From Pseudoalteromonas galatheae (GTDB lineage Bacteria > Pseudomonadota > Gammaproteobacteria > Enterobacterales > Alteromonadaceae): 64,000 nt of DNA. A program made the translations under genes and the position numbers. Below, piece by piece: positions 8,870 to 17,157 of the stretch. The notes beneath the pieces are model-generated. The model was given only the letters and a program-made list of their open reading frames with translations. It was not told the origin of the DNA and searched no databases. The DNA lies in assembly GCF_005886105.2 (NCBI RefSeq), contig NZ_PNCO02000001.1:3114501-3178500 (forward strand), written 5' to 3'. Each line of letters starts with the position of its first letter. The first letter of the stretch is position 1.

Positions 8870-10432
8870 TTAGTGCTGGATTTCTTTCGCCTTTAAATCC
8901 AAGTTATGGAAATCAAAACTAAAGTCGCTTATTTCTGGATTAACAAACTCCATCGCAGCAGACTCAACCCGTTGAGATTTATCCATCACAAAATTGATGT
9001 AAGCATCTGCTTCAAGTAATGGCTCATCCCAACGCACCACAAAAGTGTTACCGGTTAGGTGCTCAAGTTTCCCTTTTAGGCGCTTAGTATGCGTAAAATC
9101 AATGCGCAGTGCCTTACCGAGCTTTTCCACTACCACATCGCCATACCAAGCGCTATTTAATGTCCCCGTGTAGTTGTTCAACGGTAAAGCAGGCTGTGGT
9201 TTTGCAACTTCGATTATCCCAGCTTTGGCATACTTTTCTTGTTGCGCCTTAAAGTAATCATCGGCGATGATCTGCACCCAGTCTTTATCTTCTAGGCCAA
9301 GCGCATCTTCAAACACTTCATTGATAATCGCGGAAAGTGCAGGGTATTTTTGCTGGTTTGATAAGACCACCACACCCAGTTTTTTCTCTGGGATCATCGC
9401 AACTTGCGACACCATACCTAAAATCCCACCGCCGTGGCCCACCTTTTTATAACCAAAGTAGTCCTCTACTGCCCAACCAAGGCCGTACCCTCTAAACTGC
9501 TGGTGATATACTTTTGCGGCTTTTGCTGCGGGAATGCGTGTAATGTGTGGATGCCACATTTGCACTTGTTGCTCTTGGCTAAATAGCTGGTCGCCAGAAG
9601 GTAAGCGACCACCTTTAAGCTGAGTTTGTAACCACTTGGTCATGTCATCCACGTTAGACGCAATGGCGCCAGCACCACGGAAATCTTCTAGGTAATTAAC
9701 AAAGAACGGCGTAAGTTTGCCATCCATCGGAATATGGCCAGTCGCCCAATTACTATTGTTAGCCGGGATCCGAGAGAATCCAGCCTTTGAGTCATCCATA
9801 TCCAACTTGGTAAACATTTCCTGCTCAACAAAATCGCGCCAATCTTTACCACTGACTCGGCTTACAACTTCTCCTGCAACAACAAACATCAAATTGTTAT
9901 AAGCGTAATGGCTACGGAAACTTGAATCAGGTTTGAGATGTGAAATACCTGCCAGCAATTCTGGCATGGTTTTATCAGTATCAGGCCAGATCATAAGATC
10001 GCCTGCCCCAAGGCCCAATCCACTTCGATGACTTAATAAATCGCGGATCGTCATCTCTTGAGTAACATAGCTATCATAGAGCTTAAATTCTGGAATATGT
10101 TTGATGACTTTGTCATCCCAACTCAGCTTGCCTTGATCTATCAACATCGCCAGCGCTGCTGCCGTGAATGCTTTGGTATTGGATGCAATACCAAACAAGG
10201 TATCCGCATTGACCTTAGCTGGCTTATTTAAATGCGTCACCCCGAAGCCCTTGGTCATCACAACCTGGCCATCTTCTACGATACCAATTGCCAAACCTGG
10301 AATATTAAATTTTGTCATTGCGCTTTTTACCGCAGTTTCAACATCCTGTTGGTTTACTGCCGCACTTGCCTGCGCACTAAAAAAACTTGCTGCAACTAGG
10401 CCGGAGGTTAATAGCCATTGTGTTATTTTCAT
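8870..10432 (-). CDS. Beta-lactamase-fold serine hydrolase (class C/PBP-like)
   Basis: An exported enzyme of about 520 residues. The start at 10432 is chosen over an upstream TTG because AAGGA sits 8 bases before this ATG and it gives a clean signal peptide (MKITQWLLTSGLVAASFFSA, cut after QASA). The class C beta-lactamase/DD-peptidase motifs are present: SNTK (Ser84 nucleophile, Lys87), YNN (177-179) and a GHGGGILG box near 325 in place of KTG. A C-terminal domain of about 120 residues (DUF3471-like) follows. Such proteins include esterases, D-aminopeptidases and peptidases; the HGG box argues against a true beta-lactamase. It is the last gene of a four-gene minus-strand run. Confidence 0.92.
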   Translation of the reverse strand: MKITQWLLTSGLVAASFFSAQASAAVNQQDVETAVKSAMTKFNIPGLAIGIVEDGQVVMTKGFGVTHLNKPAKVNADTLFGIASNTKAFTAAALAMLIDQGKLSWDDKVIKHIPEFKLYDSYVTQEMTIRDLLSHRSGLGLGAGDLMIWPDTDKTMPELLAGISHLKPDSSFRSHYAYNNLMFVVAGEVVSRVSGKDWRDFVEQEMFTKLDMDDSKAGFSRIPANNSNWATGHIPMDGKLTPFFVNYLEDFRGAGAIASNVDDMTKWLQTQLKGGRLPSGDQLFSQEQQVQMWHPHITRIPAAKAAKVYHQQFRGYGLGWAVEDYFGYKKVGHGGGILGMVSQVAMIPEKKLGVVVLSNQQKYPALSAIINEVFEDALGLEDKDWVQIIADDYFKAQQEKYAKAGIIEVAKPQPALPLNNYTGTLNSAWYGDVVVEKLGKALRIDFTHTKRLKGKLEHLTGNTFVVRWDEPLLEADAYINFVMDKSQRVESAAMEFVNPEISDFSFDFHNLDLKAKEIQH

Positions 10433-10477
10433 TATTTTTCCTTGGTTTTTTGCCACAACCAATCACGATGTTACGAG

Positions 10478-11008
10478 TTAAGCCTTAAGGTTTAACTTTG
10501 TAGTATCACAGTGGTAGATGGCTAATTCTTGTTGTTGTCTGTCACTATTATTATCTGTAACGTGTGATTGTGCCGAAATAGCCTGTAAATAGCTGGTTGG
10601 AAACCGATGCTCCTTTGCCCCGGCCAACACATGATGTACGTACCAATCGAAAGGTAATTGATGCTCCACAAAGGTGTTAGCAATATAGCACCAGGCGTCC
10701 ACCATACCGCCATCTTGCCTTTCAACAGGTAAACAATGACAGTTGTAGCGCTCCCCTTCAATATCGTCCAAACGCGCTTTTTCTTGTTCATCTAGCCCAT
10801 ACAAAACACCATAAACGTGGCTATTTGCTTCATTGCTTGGCGTAATACTGCACTTGGCTGAACCATCGGTGCTCAACATATCGAAAGTCAGCCGATAGCC
10901 ATGCAATTTCCCCACTCCAAGTAGCTTCGCTTGTGGTAAGCGAGCCAGCAGACGTGCGGTCGACATATTTGAACCAAAGCTAAAGTTAATAATATGTTTG
11001 TCACTCAT
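10478..11008 (-). CDS. Gamma-glutamylcyclotransferase-like protein
   Basis: 176 residues. The GGCT fold signature is present: FGSN at 11-14 (the family's YGSN substrate loop), GYRLTF near 37-42, GVLYGL near 67-72 and LDDIEG with the probable catalytic Glu84. Family members cyclise gamma-glutamyl amino acids or related amines to 5-oxoproline; the substrate here is unknown. Its ATG shares one base with the stop of the LysE exporter (TAATG), so the two are translationally coupled, and a role in turnover of an amino-acid derivative alongside the exporter is a reasonable inference. Confidence 0.88.
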   Translation of the reverse strand: MSDKHIINFSFGSNMSTARLLARLPQAKLLGVGKLHGYRLTFDMLSTDGSAKCSITPSNEANSHVYGVLYGLDEQEKARLDDIEGERYNCHCLPVERQDGGMVDAWCYIANTFVEHQLPFDWYVHHVLAGAKEHRFPTSYLQAISAQSHVTDNNSDRQQQELAIYHCDTTKLNLKA

Positions 11009-11631
11009 TAGATCACCAATCTTACTGCAAGCAATAACATGATCACACCAATCCCGCGATCAAACCAATGTCCTGCACGACGAAAAAATTGTCTTACCGT
11101 AGTTTTTGATAAAACTAAAGATAAAAATGAAAACCAAGCCCAGGTAGCCAAAGCCATATAAACGCCGTAAAACAACTGCACACTGCTTGGTGTGGTTGGC
11201 TCAATCACTAAGGTAAAAAGCGATAAGAAAAACAGCGTTGCTTTGGGATTTAAGGCATTGACCAAGAAGCCTCGTTTTAACGCAGTCCAATTAGACTCAG
11301 TAACAGCGTGTTCAGTAATATTTTCTTGCTCTGAATTGGGTTTTGCATACCGCAACGCTTGGACCCCAAGGTAAGCTAGGTAAAGCGCGGCTATGTATTT
11401 TACTGCTGTGAACAAGGTTTCAGATTGAGATAGCAGTAACGCAACTCCCAATAAGCAATAACTAACATGTACTAAAATACCAAGGCCAACCCCAAAACTC
11501 GTCCAAAGGGCATTTGCTCTACCCTGCTGTACACTTTGTTTAAGCACTATCGCAAAATCAGGACCGGGACTTGCGACAGCAAAAAAGTGTGCCAGCGCAA
11601 TTAAAATAAACTCATCAAGATAAGCGAGCAT
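11008..11631 (-). CDS. LysE/RhtB family amino acid exporter
   Basis: About 207 residues with six predicted membrane helices. It carries the LysE family's N-terminal signature ASPGPDFAIVLKQS followed by a glycine-rich second helix (GVGLGILVHVSYCLLGVA). Members export amino acids or their derivatives across the inner membrane. The start at 11631 is preferred over 11637 and 11661 because AGGAG lies 7 bases before it. The gene overlaps the end of the upstream unknown gene by 17 bp and the next gene by one base, indicating an operon. Confidence 0.92.
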   Translation of the reverse strand: MLAYLDEFILIALAHFFAVASPGPDFAIVLKQSVQQGRANALWTSFGVGLGILVHVSYCLLGVALLLSQSETLFTAVKYIAALYLAYLGVQALRYAKPNSEQENITEHAVTESNWTALKRGFLVNALNPKATLFFLSLFTLVIEPTTPSSVQLFYGVYMALATWAWFSFLSLVLSKTTVRQFFRRAGHWFDRGIGVIMLLLAVRLVI

Positions 11632-12406
11632 GTGCATGCTCCTGTAAGGCCAGTAAATCACCCCGCTCTGAGTTATCCATTAGAGTATTAATTTGCTTTT
11701 TGGCCTTTTTATACTGACCCACAAGGTGTGACTTAAGATGCTTATGACCATCTTTCACCCCTTTAAAATGACATACTAGGGCGTGTACAAAAACACTTTG
11801 CTGCTCCGTCAGTGCAGCTTTTCGGTTAGCATATTGGTTGTAGCAAGAACCACATCCTCCCCTAAAGTGATATACAGTATTAGACACCATGACCCCAAAG
11901 CCGAAAAAGCTCGCCAGCACATCACAAGCTGCGTCTAGTTGCGCTTCCCCACCTGGAGGTAACACGCCACGCTGTAAAATTAGAACTTTTGCCATGACAC
12001 CTGCATAACTGGCGATCAGATCTTGAGGCTGATTTATTTGATTGGGATTATAAGAAATCAAAATAGGCGCAGCCGGTTCAACGATAACCGCTTGCTCACC
12101 GCGCCAACGCCCTGCAATGTTTAACTTAGTCATGCTGGTCGACGCGAGCATGCGTTCAGGCGCAACTAAAGTGATTGGCCACTGCTGTAACCCTGCATAG
12201 GACTTTACTCGGGAGAAAACCACTGCCGCCATTTCTTCAATACTGGATACCGGCTCAGGAAAACAACTGGGAGTCGGAGTAATGATCTGCGTTTCATTTA
12301 AAAAGTACTCGCCATCAAAATGCTCAAATGCCCAGACAAAGGTATCAATTAACCATTGGGTTTCTTCATCGCTAAGCAAAGGTGAGACTTTAAATAAGGA
12401 CAGCAT
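11615..12406 (-). CDS. Unknown protein, 263 aa, GGCGSCYNQY motif
   Basis: I do not recognise this family. There is no signal peptide or membrane segment. The middle (about 80-165) looks like an alpha/beta region, and the C-terminal third has GGCGSCYNQYANRKAAL around residue 184 followed by a basic helical tail rich in His and Lys. The two cysteines in CGSC, with nearby Cys and His, might bind metal. It heads an operon with the LysE exporter, the GGCT-like gene and the serine hydrolase, and is divergent from the CHMI-like gene. Confidence 0.7.
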   Translation of the reverse strand: MLSLFKVSPLLSDEETQWLIDTFVWAFEHFDGEYFLNETQIITPTPSCFPEPVSSIEEMAAVVFSRVKSYAGLQQWPITLVAPERMLASTSMTKLNIAGRWRGEQAVIVEPAAPILISYNPNQINQPQDLIASYAGVMAKVLILQRGVLPPGGEAQLDAACDVLASFFGFGVMVSNTVYHFRGGCGSCYNQYANRKAALTEQQSVFVHALVCHFKGVKDGHKHLKSHLVGQYKKAKKQINTLMDNSERGDLLALQEHAHARLS

Positions 12407-12487
12407 GCTAATAATTCACTCTTTTCTGGAATAACCCCTGATAAATAGCATAAACTCTGAGCCTAATGCAAAAACATGGAGTTTCAC

Positions 12488-12817
12488 ATGCCACACTTTA
12501 TTCTCGAACACTCAGCTAATTTGCCAATTGAAACCGAGGCGTTAGTATCACAGGTGCAGCAATTTGCTTGTGCGTGTGGCTTGTTTGAACCAAATTCCGT
12601 CAAAACCCGCGCTGTTGCTTTTGAGCATTTTCAGCTTGGCAATGACAAAAAGGGGTTTATTCACCTCCAGATCCATTTAATGGAAGGCCGAACACTGGAA
12701 CAGAAACAAACCCTTATAAATGAGGCACTCAAGCTTTTAATTGCAAAAGTCGGTGAAAATTTCGCACTTAGTGCCCATTGCTATGATTTATTATCCGATA
12801 TTTACCGCAAAAACTAA
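12488..12817 (+). CDS. 5-carboxymethyl-2-hydroxymuconate isomerase-like protein
   Basis: About 109 residues in the tautomerase superfamily. The start at ATG 12488 is chosen because it puts proline immediately after Met (MPHFILEHSANL), the catalytic N-terminal proline of CHMI (HpaF) enzymes, and because GGAG lies 6 bases before it; an upstream in-frame ATG at 12476 would bury that proline. CHMI acts in homoprotocatechuate degradation, but no other genes of that pathway are near, so the physiological substrate is uncertain. It is followed closely by rsuA on the same strand. Confidence 0.88.
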   Translation: MPHFILEHSANLPIETEALVSQVQQFACACGLFEPNSVKTRAVAFEHFQLGNDKKGFIHLQIHLMEGRTLEQKQTLINEALKLLIAKVGENFALSAHCYDLLSDIYRKN

Positions 12818-12840
12818 TTTATTATTCGAGTTATTTAGCT

Positions 12841-13551
12841 ATGAAATTTCCATGTAGATTGGAGAAATTTTTGAGCCACGTTGCAGAGATGCCACGCAGC
12901 AAGGTCAAAATTAATATTAAAAAAGGTCTCGTTACCGTTAATGGCAATATCGTCAAGAAAGGTGATATCCAAGTCACCCCAGCAGACCATATTACTTTCG
13001 ATGGCAAACGCTTAGAGTATTTGGGTTTACGCTACTATATGCTGAACAAGCCACAAGGTTATGTGTGTGCAAATAGTGATGAATTACACCCAACTGTATT
13101 CGATTTAATCGAAGAACCTAACTTAAAAGATTTTCATGTTGCAGGTAGACTGGACATCGATACGACGGGTTTGGTGCTGCTCACAAATGACGGGGATTGG
13201 TCTCATCAAATCACCTCACCAAAAAAGCAGAAGTTTAAAACCTATGTACTAGAAAGTCGTGACGAACTCACTGAAGAAGCGCTAGCCCAGCTTGAACAAG
13301 GTGTTGAGTTACATGGTGAAAAACAAGCAACCCTGCCAGCAAAAGCAGAGCTTATTGATAAATTTGCACTACGCTTGTCTATTTGCGAAGGGAAATACCA
13401 CCAAGTAAAACGTATGCTTGCCGCAGTAGGTAACCAAGTAGTTGAACTTCATAGAGAAAATATTGCGGGGATCGAGCTTGATCCAACCCTTGCTGAAGGT
13501 GAATATCGCCCGTTAACTGATGAAGAAATAAGCATAATTAATGCAAGCTAG
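12841..13551 (+). CDS. rsuA: 16S rRNA pseudouridine(516) synthase
   Basis: 236 residues: an N-terminal S4 RNA-binding domain (1-60, RLEKFLSHVAEMPRSKVKINI) and an RsuA/RluB-type catalytic domain. The catalytic aspartate lies in GRLDIDTTGLVLLTNDG (Asp105). KYHQVKRMLAAVGNQVVELHR near 185-206 is the conserved C-terminal block. RsuA isomerises U516 of 16S rRNA. The N-terminal S4 domain and length fit RsuA better than RluE or RluF, though a paralogue is possible. Confidence 0.92.
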   Translation: MKFPCRLEKFLSHVAEMPRSKVKINIKKGLVTVNGNIVKKGDIQVTPADHITFDGKRLEYLGLRYYMLNKPQGYVCANSDELHPTVFDLIEEPNLKDFHVAGRLDIDTTGLVLLTNDGDWSHQITSPKKQKFKTYVLESRDELTEEALAQLEQGVELHGEKQATLPAKAELIDKFALRLSICEGKYHQVKRMLAAVGNQVVELHRENIAGIELDPTLAEGEYRPLTDEEISIINAS

Positions 13552-13625
13552 TTATCCTATTTGTGTAGTATGAGTAAATATCATCTCAAAATAGTCCGCA
13601 TAGAGCATTAACCTACTTACAAACT

Positions 13626-13670
13626 CCCCCTAAACGTGCTAAATCATGTAATGAGAGTATTTTTAGGGGG
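13626..13670 (+). promoter_or_regulatory. Inverted repeat masking the chemoreceptor ribosome site
   Basis: CCCCCTAAA at 13626-13634 and TTTAGGGGG at 13662-13670 are perfect 9-base complements. The second arm contains the AGGGGG Shine-Dalgarno (13665-13670) that serves GTG 13678. If transcribed, the hairpin would hide the ribosome site. This is direct sequence observation; regulation is inferred. Confidence 0.55.
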
Positions 13671-13677
13671 CGATCCT

Positions 13678-15309
13678 GTGTTTTCTAGTTTCACGTTAAA
13701 AACAAAAATAATTACCTTTGCCGCCGCAATATTTGTATCCTTACTTGCCGTTGCTTTTGTAGGCCTTCAAGCTCTACGCCATGCCAGTGAAAGCGATAAT
13801 ATTGCGCGTATCAATCAGTTAATGAAAAGCACCGTTAATATAGTTAAACAATTTGAGCGCTTTGCAGAGCAAGGAAAACTGACGGAGCAGCAGGCAAAAG
13901 AAATGGCTATTCAGGTTCTAAGAGAAAACAAATACCATGATTCTGAGTATGTGTACGTTGTTAATGAGAAAATGGACTTTGTAGCGACACCTCACGACCC
14001 CCAATTACACAACACCAGCTTTAATGAGTTTAAAGATGCTGACGGCAAAAGCATTGGCAGCATGGTTAAGCGCTTGGTCAGTAACCAGTTTGATCGGATC
14101 ATTACCTACAATTGGACTTCACTACGAGATGGAGAAGTTGTCGACCTTACTTCAGTGGTACAAAAGACTCCGGGGTTTGGGTGGTACGTAGGTACAGGTA
14201 TTAGCTACAAAGAAGTAAACGATCGCTATTGGGATACTGCGATTTGGCTAGTGGCACTTTCTTTAGCTGTTGCCGTTGCATTAACCACCGCACTTGCGCG
14301 ATTTGGACTGTCGCTCAACAATAAACTGGGTGCCGAAATCAATGATGTACTCGAAATCGTAAAACATGTTTCTAGAGGAAATCTGACTACACCAATCAAT
14401 ACTACTGACTGCAAAGATTATAGTATTTTGGCTGCTATGGCTTATATGCAAGGTGGCTTAAAAGGGGTCGTTGAGGGTCTAAAAGAAGCAGCAGAGGCAC
14501 TTCAGAATCAAACTTCAGACAGTGAAGTGCGATCCGTAGAGCTGGAGAATTTAACTCACAGCTTAAATGCAGAGACTCAAATGGTGGCTTCTGCAATAAC
14601 CGAGCTTACGGCATCAGCACAAGCCGTGGTTGAGCATGCTGAACAAGCTGCGAATTCAGTTCAAGAGGCTGAAAAGCAGGGAAATACAGCCGACAAACTG
14701 ACAGCACAGACAGCAACCGAAATCGCTTTATTGGAGCAACAAATTGACAGCGCTGGTAATAACATCCAAGTGCTAGATGAAGAAGTATCAAATATTGCTC
14801 ATGTACTTACCGTTATCCAATCTATTGCCGAACAAACTAATTTACTTGCGTTAAATGCCGCGATAGAAGCGGCACGAGCGGGAGAGCAAGGCCGTGGTTT
14901 TGCCGTTGTTGCTGACGAAGTGAGACAACTTGCTCAACGTACTCAAACCAGCACAGAAGAGATCCGTACCATGATCACTAAGCTGCAAAGTGCAACACAA
15001 GACGCAAAAGCTTCCGTTAGTTTGAGTATTGCAACCAGTGAAAAAACAGTGAGTATGTCTGCCAAAGCTTCGCAAGCGCTTGTACAAGTTGCAGACTCTC
15101 TTAAATCCATTTCGCACATGAGTCATCAGATTGCACAAGCAGCAAAAGAACAGTTAAATGCAGGGGAAGATACTGCGAAGCGGATTATTGTTATTTCAGA
15201 CACAGCATCACAAACAGCCAATGTGTCAGAGAAGGCACATGAAGCAACCGACACCATCAAGTCTCTATCTGGAAATCTGGAGACTGAGATGGCTAAATTT
15301 AAAATTTAA
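13678..15309 (+). CDS. Methyl-accepting chemotaxis protein, sCache sensor
   Basis: About 543 residues from GTG 13678, which has AGGGGG 7 bases upstream and gives the usual [11 protein letters not shown] start; a GTG at 13636 and an ATG at 13651 are in frame but less well placed. An inner-membrane helix (about 10-32) is followed by a periplasmic single-Cache domain (about 35-195; [19 protein letters not shown] and GFGWYVGTG motifs), a second helix (about 188-208), a HAMP-like linker and a long cytoplasmic coiled coil. The hairpin tip [20 protein letters not shown] and [18 protein letters not shown] identify the CheA/CheW-binding signalling domain. sCache domains often bind small organic acids; the ligand is not readable here. 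Confidence 0.93.
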   Translation: MFSSFTLKTKIITFAAAIFVSLLAVAFVGLQALRHASESDNIARINQLMKSTVNIVKQFERFAEQGKLTEQQAKEMAIQVLRENKYHDSEYVYVVNEKMDFVATPHDPQLHNTSFNEFKDADGKSIGSMVKRLVSNQFDRIITYNWTSLRDGEVVDLTSVVQKTPGFGWYVGTGISYKEVNDRYWDTAIWLVALSLAVAVALTTALARFGLSLNNKLGAEINDVLEIVKHVSRGNLTTPINTTDCKDYSILAAMAYMQGGLKGVVEGLKEAAEALQNQTSDSEVRSVELENLTHSLNAETQMVASAITELTASAQAVVEHAEQAANSVQEAEKQGNTADKLTAQTATEIALLEQQIDSAGNNIQVLDEEVSNIAHVLTVIQSIAEQTNLLALNAAIEAARAGEQGRGFAVVADEVRQLAQRTQTSTEEIRTMITKLQSATQDAKASVSLSIATSEKTVSMSAKASQALVQVADSLKSISHMSHQIAQAAKEQLNAGEDTAKRIIVISDTASQTANVSEKAHEATDTIKSLSGNLETEMAKFKI

Positions 15310-15466
15310 AAATAAACATTAAGTTTCAGTTAGTTATATATATTAAAAATTTAATAGGCTTTGATAAAAAAAAATTATTTAATTTTCCATTCACCTTGTG
15401 TTTATTTGGTGTTAAGTTTGTACATGTCGGAAGTTTCAGTTGAGTAGTCTGGCTCGTATCTTCCGA

Positions 15467-15485
15467 AATTGTGTGTATCACAATT
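15467..15485. promoter_or_regulatory. Palindromic operator-like site before GG peptide
   Basis: AATTGTG, spacer TGTAT, CACAATT: 7-bp perfect arms. It lies about 80 bp before the small peptide gene in an AT-rich 239-bp intergenic stretch (15310-15548) with no other gene. The spacing does not match the CRP consensus, so the binding protein is unknown. Confidence 0.35.
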
Positions 15486-15548
15486 AACTATAAATCCCAA
15501 ATGACATGATTACTTGAGAACCAAGTATACTCAATAAGGACTATGATA

Positions 15549-15647
15549 ATGCAAAAGTTAAATCTAAAAGAGTGCAAAAAAGTTTCTGGTGGTGGTATTT
15601 ATGAGCCTACTCACCCTCAAGCAGAGAAAGAAGCCGGTAAAGATTAG
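15549..15647 (+). CDS. Candidate double-glycine-leader peptide (32 aa)
   Basis: A tiny ORF. The first 15 residues, MQKLNLKECKKVSGG, match the double-glycine leader pattern of class II bacteriocins and peptide pheromones (L-x-x-x-E-L/C-x-x-V-S-G-G), normally cut after GG by a C39-peptidase ABC exporter. The remaining 17 residues (GIYEPTHPQAEKEAGKD) are hydrophilic, charged and lack Cys, unlike a typical pore-forming bacteriocin, so a signalling peptide is as likely as a toxin. AAGGA at 15536-15540 is 8 bases from ATG 15549; another in-frame ATG at 15543 is too close to it. A six-helix membrane protein gene starts 9 bases after the stop. No exporter lies nearby, so processing would rely on one elsewhere. 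Confidence 0.6.
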   Translation: MQKLNLKECKKVSGGGIYEPTHPQAEKEAGKD

Positions 15648-15656
15648 TACTGTGCG

Positions 15657-16280
15657 ATGAAGAAAAATTTCTCGTTAGGAGATCTACTGATACCTTATGC
15701 AATTTTGGCAGTAGGTCTCCTGGTCTTGTACGATATTCGCTTTCACTTCTATGTAATTTATGGGCTTATTGTCTCAACTATCTTTATTTTAGGCGCTAGA
15801 TTAAAAGACATTAATATTTGCGCTTTATCTGTGTTAGCTTTGGTACCGTTTACCTTAGAGACGCTCGTATTTTCTTCCGGTTTGATTAGCCTAGACTCTT
15901 CAGACAAAGACCAACGGCTATTACAAAATACACTTATTTTCGGAACACACTTTGTCATTAGCTTACTGGTTATATTTCCACTAACTTATCGCGTTGAAAT
16001 TACCAAAAAGCTATTCCCCAAATTAAAAACTCGTTACACTTTTGCTGATGCAATTATGCCTTGGCTTGCAATGCTAAGTATATTTATGAGTTTCGCTGCG
16101 TTAGTCGAAAATTATTTCAGAAATGCCAAAGGTGTAGACATGACATTTTTCTTCTACAGCTTTGATGTCAGTGGTTACCTGATTTACAGTGCAAATTGCT
16201 TAACTTTGCTGATCTTAGCCGCGATCACCTATAAAGAAGAGTACGATTACGCACTACCGAGCTTAAGAAAGAAGCGTTAG
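15657..16280 (+). CDS. Unknown six-helix membrane protein, next to GG peptide
   Basis: 207 residues, not recognised. Hydrophobic stretches at about 9-26, 30-47, 52-75, 91-110, 129-150 and 171-191 predict six inner-membrane helices; the C-terminal tail is basic (SLRKKR). It starts 9 bases after the GG-leader peptide stop, with no ribosome site stronger than the weak upstream bases, so translational coupling is likely. By position it could be an immunity protein, receptor or transporter for the peptide; none of these is shown by the sequence. It converges with the next gene, overlapping by 4 bp. Confidence 0.75.
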   Translation: MKKNFSLGDLLIPYAILAVGLLVLYDIRFHFYVIYGLIVSTIFILGARLKDINICALSVLALVPFTLETLVFSSGLISLDSSDKDQRLLQNTLIFGTHFVISLLVIFPLTYRVEITKKLFPKLKTRYTFADAIMPWLAMLSIFMSFAALVENYFRNAKGVDMTFFFYSFDVSGYLIYSANCLTLLILAAITYKEEYDYALPSLRKKR

Positions 16281-17077
16281 TTTTCAGAAAAATATGGATT
16301 GTTCAGCGTAATAGCTGTGCTATCTGGGTGCTTGCTTAGGCCATATTTTTGTTTTAATAACTGCAGTTCACCAGACTCACTAAGTTTGCTAAGACCCTCT
16401 TCTAAAGCCTCTGCCAACGTTTGTTTGTCTTTGTTTACGAAGAAGTAAAAGGCGGTTGAATACATTAGATGAAAATCAGGTACGATCATGAGGTTCTCGT
16501 TATTTTGTGCGATTAATTCTGAATTTGCCTCAATCACCGAGCGTGGAAAATAATCCGCTTTCTTATCCGCAATCAAATTAAACATGGTTTGATAATCGGA
16601 AATGGGCCTGACCTTCAGACCGTTATAACTAAGAATTTTAGTATCGGGCCAATCGTGTCCTTGTACCGCGGTAAAGCGCTTTAATTCATCAAGCGAACGA
16701 ACCGTTTTTATCGCTGGATAAACATCTTTATGGACAATCAGCACGCGTTTACCAATAAGTCCACCATACAAGGGAATCTTAATGGGAATAGCGATTTGCT
16801 CACGCGCGGGACTGGTCATCGACCAATGAAGATCAACTTTTCCTCGACTTAGTGCCATCAGCGTACGCTGTTGATGAGGATGGACCTTGATATGCTCAAT
16901 TTGAGCTGAGTACTTGGCTGCAACGAGCGCCTTTTCTAATAATTCATAGAGATAGAGATCGCGATCGTACAAGGCTCGCGCTTCTTTCGCGACATAGATT
17001 AACTCTGACGTTTGCGCTGCAATACCTGTGCTTTGAAACATCAAAACAGTGACCATTACACTCAACTTTAACATCAT
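16277..17077 (-). CDS. Orphan periplasmic solute-binding protein (SBP3-like)
   Basis: About 266 residues with a signal peptide ending near GIAAQ, followed by a type 3 (amino-acid-type) bilobal binding domain: an early RALYDRDLYLYELLEKAL helix, GKVDLHW (the family's G-x-x-D strand), a central LDELKRFTAVQGHDW segment, and the ending EALEEGLSKLSESGELQLLKQKYG. Three adjacent ATGs exist; 17077 is chosen because GAGGG lies 7 bases before it. No permease or ATPase gene accompanies it, so it may act as a sensor or scavenger. It follows the EAL-CBS-GGDEF gene on the same strand. Confidence 0.8.
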   Translation of the reverse strand: MMLKLSVMVTVLMFQSTGIAAQTSELIYVAKEARALYDRDLYLYELLEKALVAAKYSAQIEHIKVHPHQQRTLMALSRGKVDLHWSMTSPAREQIAIPIKIPLYGGLIGKRVLIVHKDVYPAIKTVRSLDELKRFTAVQGHDWPDTKILSYNGLKVRPISDYQTMFNLIADKKADYFPRSVIEANSELIAQNNENLMIVPDFHLMYSTAFYFFVNKDKQTLAEALEEGLSKLSESGELQLLKQKYGLSKHPDSTAITLNNPYFSEN

Positions 17078-17157
17078 CATACGACCCTCAATTGGGGTAA
17101 ACAATACTACAACCACTCATTTTGATTGATATCACTATTGCGTAATTAAAGATATAG

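Noticed and set aside
8870..10432. True class C beta-lactamase (antibiotic resistance gene)
   Set aside because: The KTG box is replaced by HGG, and a long C-terminal extension is present, pointing to an esterase/peptidase-type serine hydrolase.
12476..12487. Upstream ATG as the start of the CHMI-like gene
   Set aside because: It would place four residues before the catalytic N-terminal proline and overlaps the ribosome site of ATG 12488.
15421..15466. CGGAAG...CTTCCG inverted repeat before the GG peptide
   Set aside because: Only 6-bp arms with a 26-base spacer, too weak to call a regulatory site on its own.
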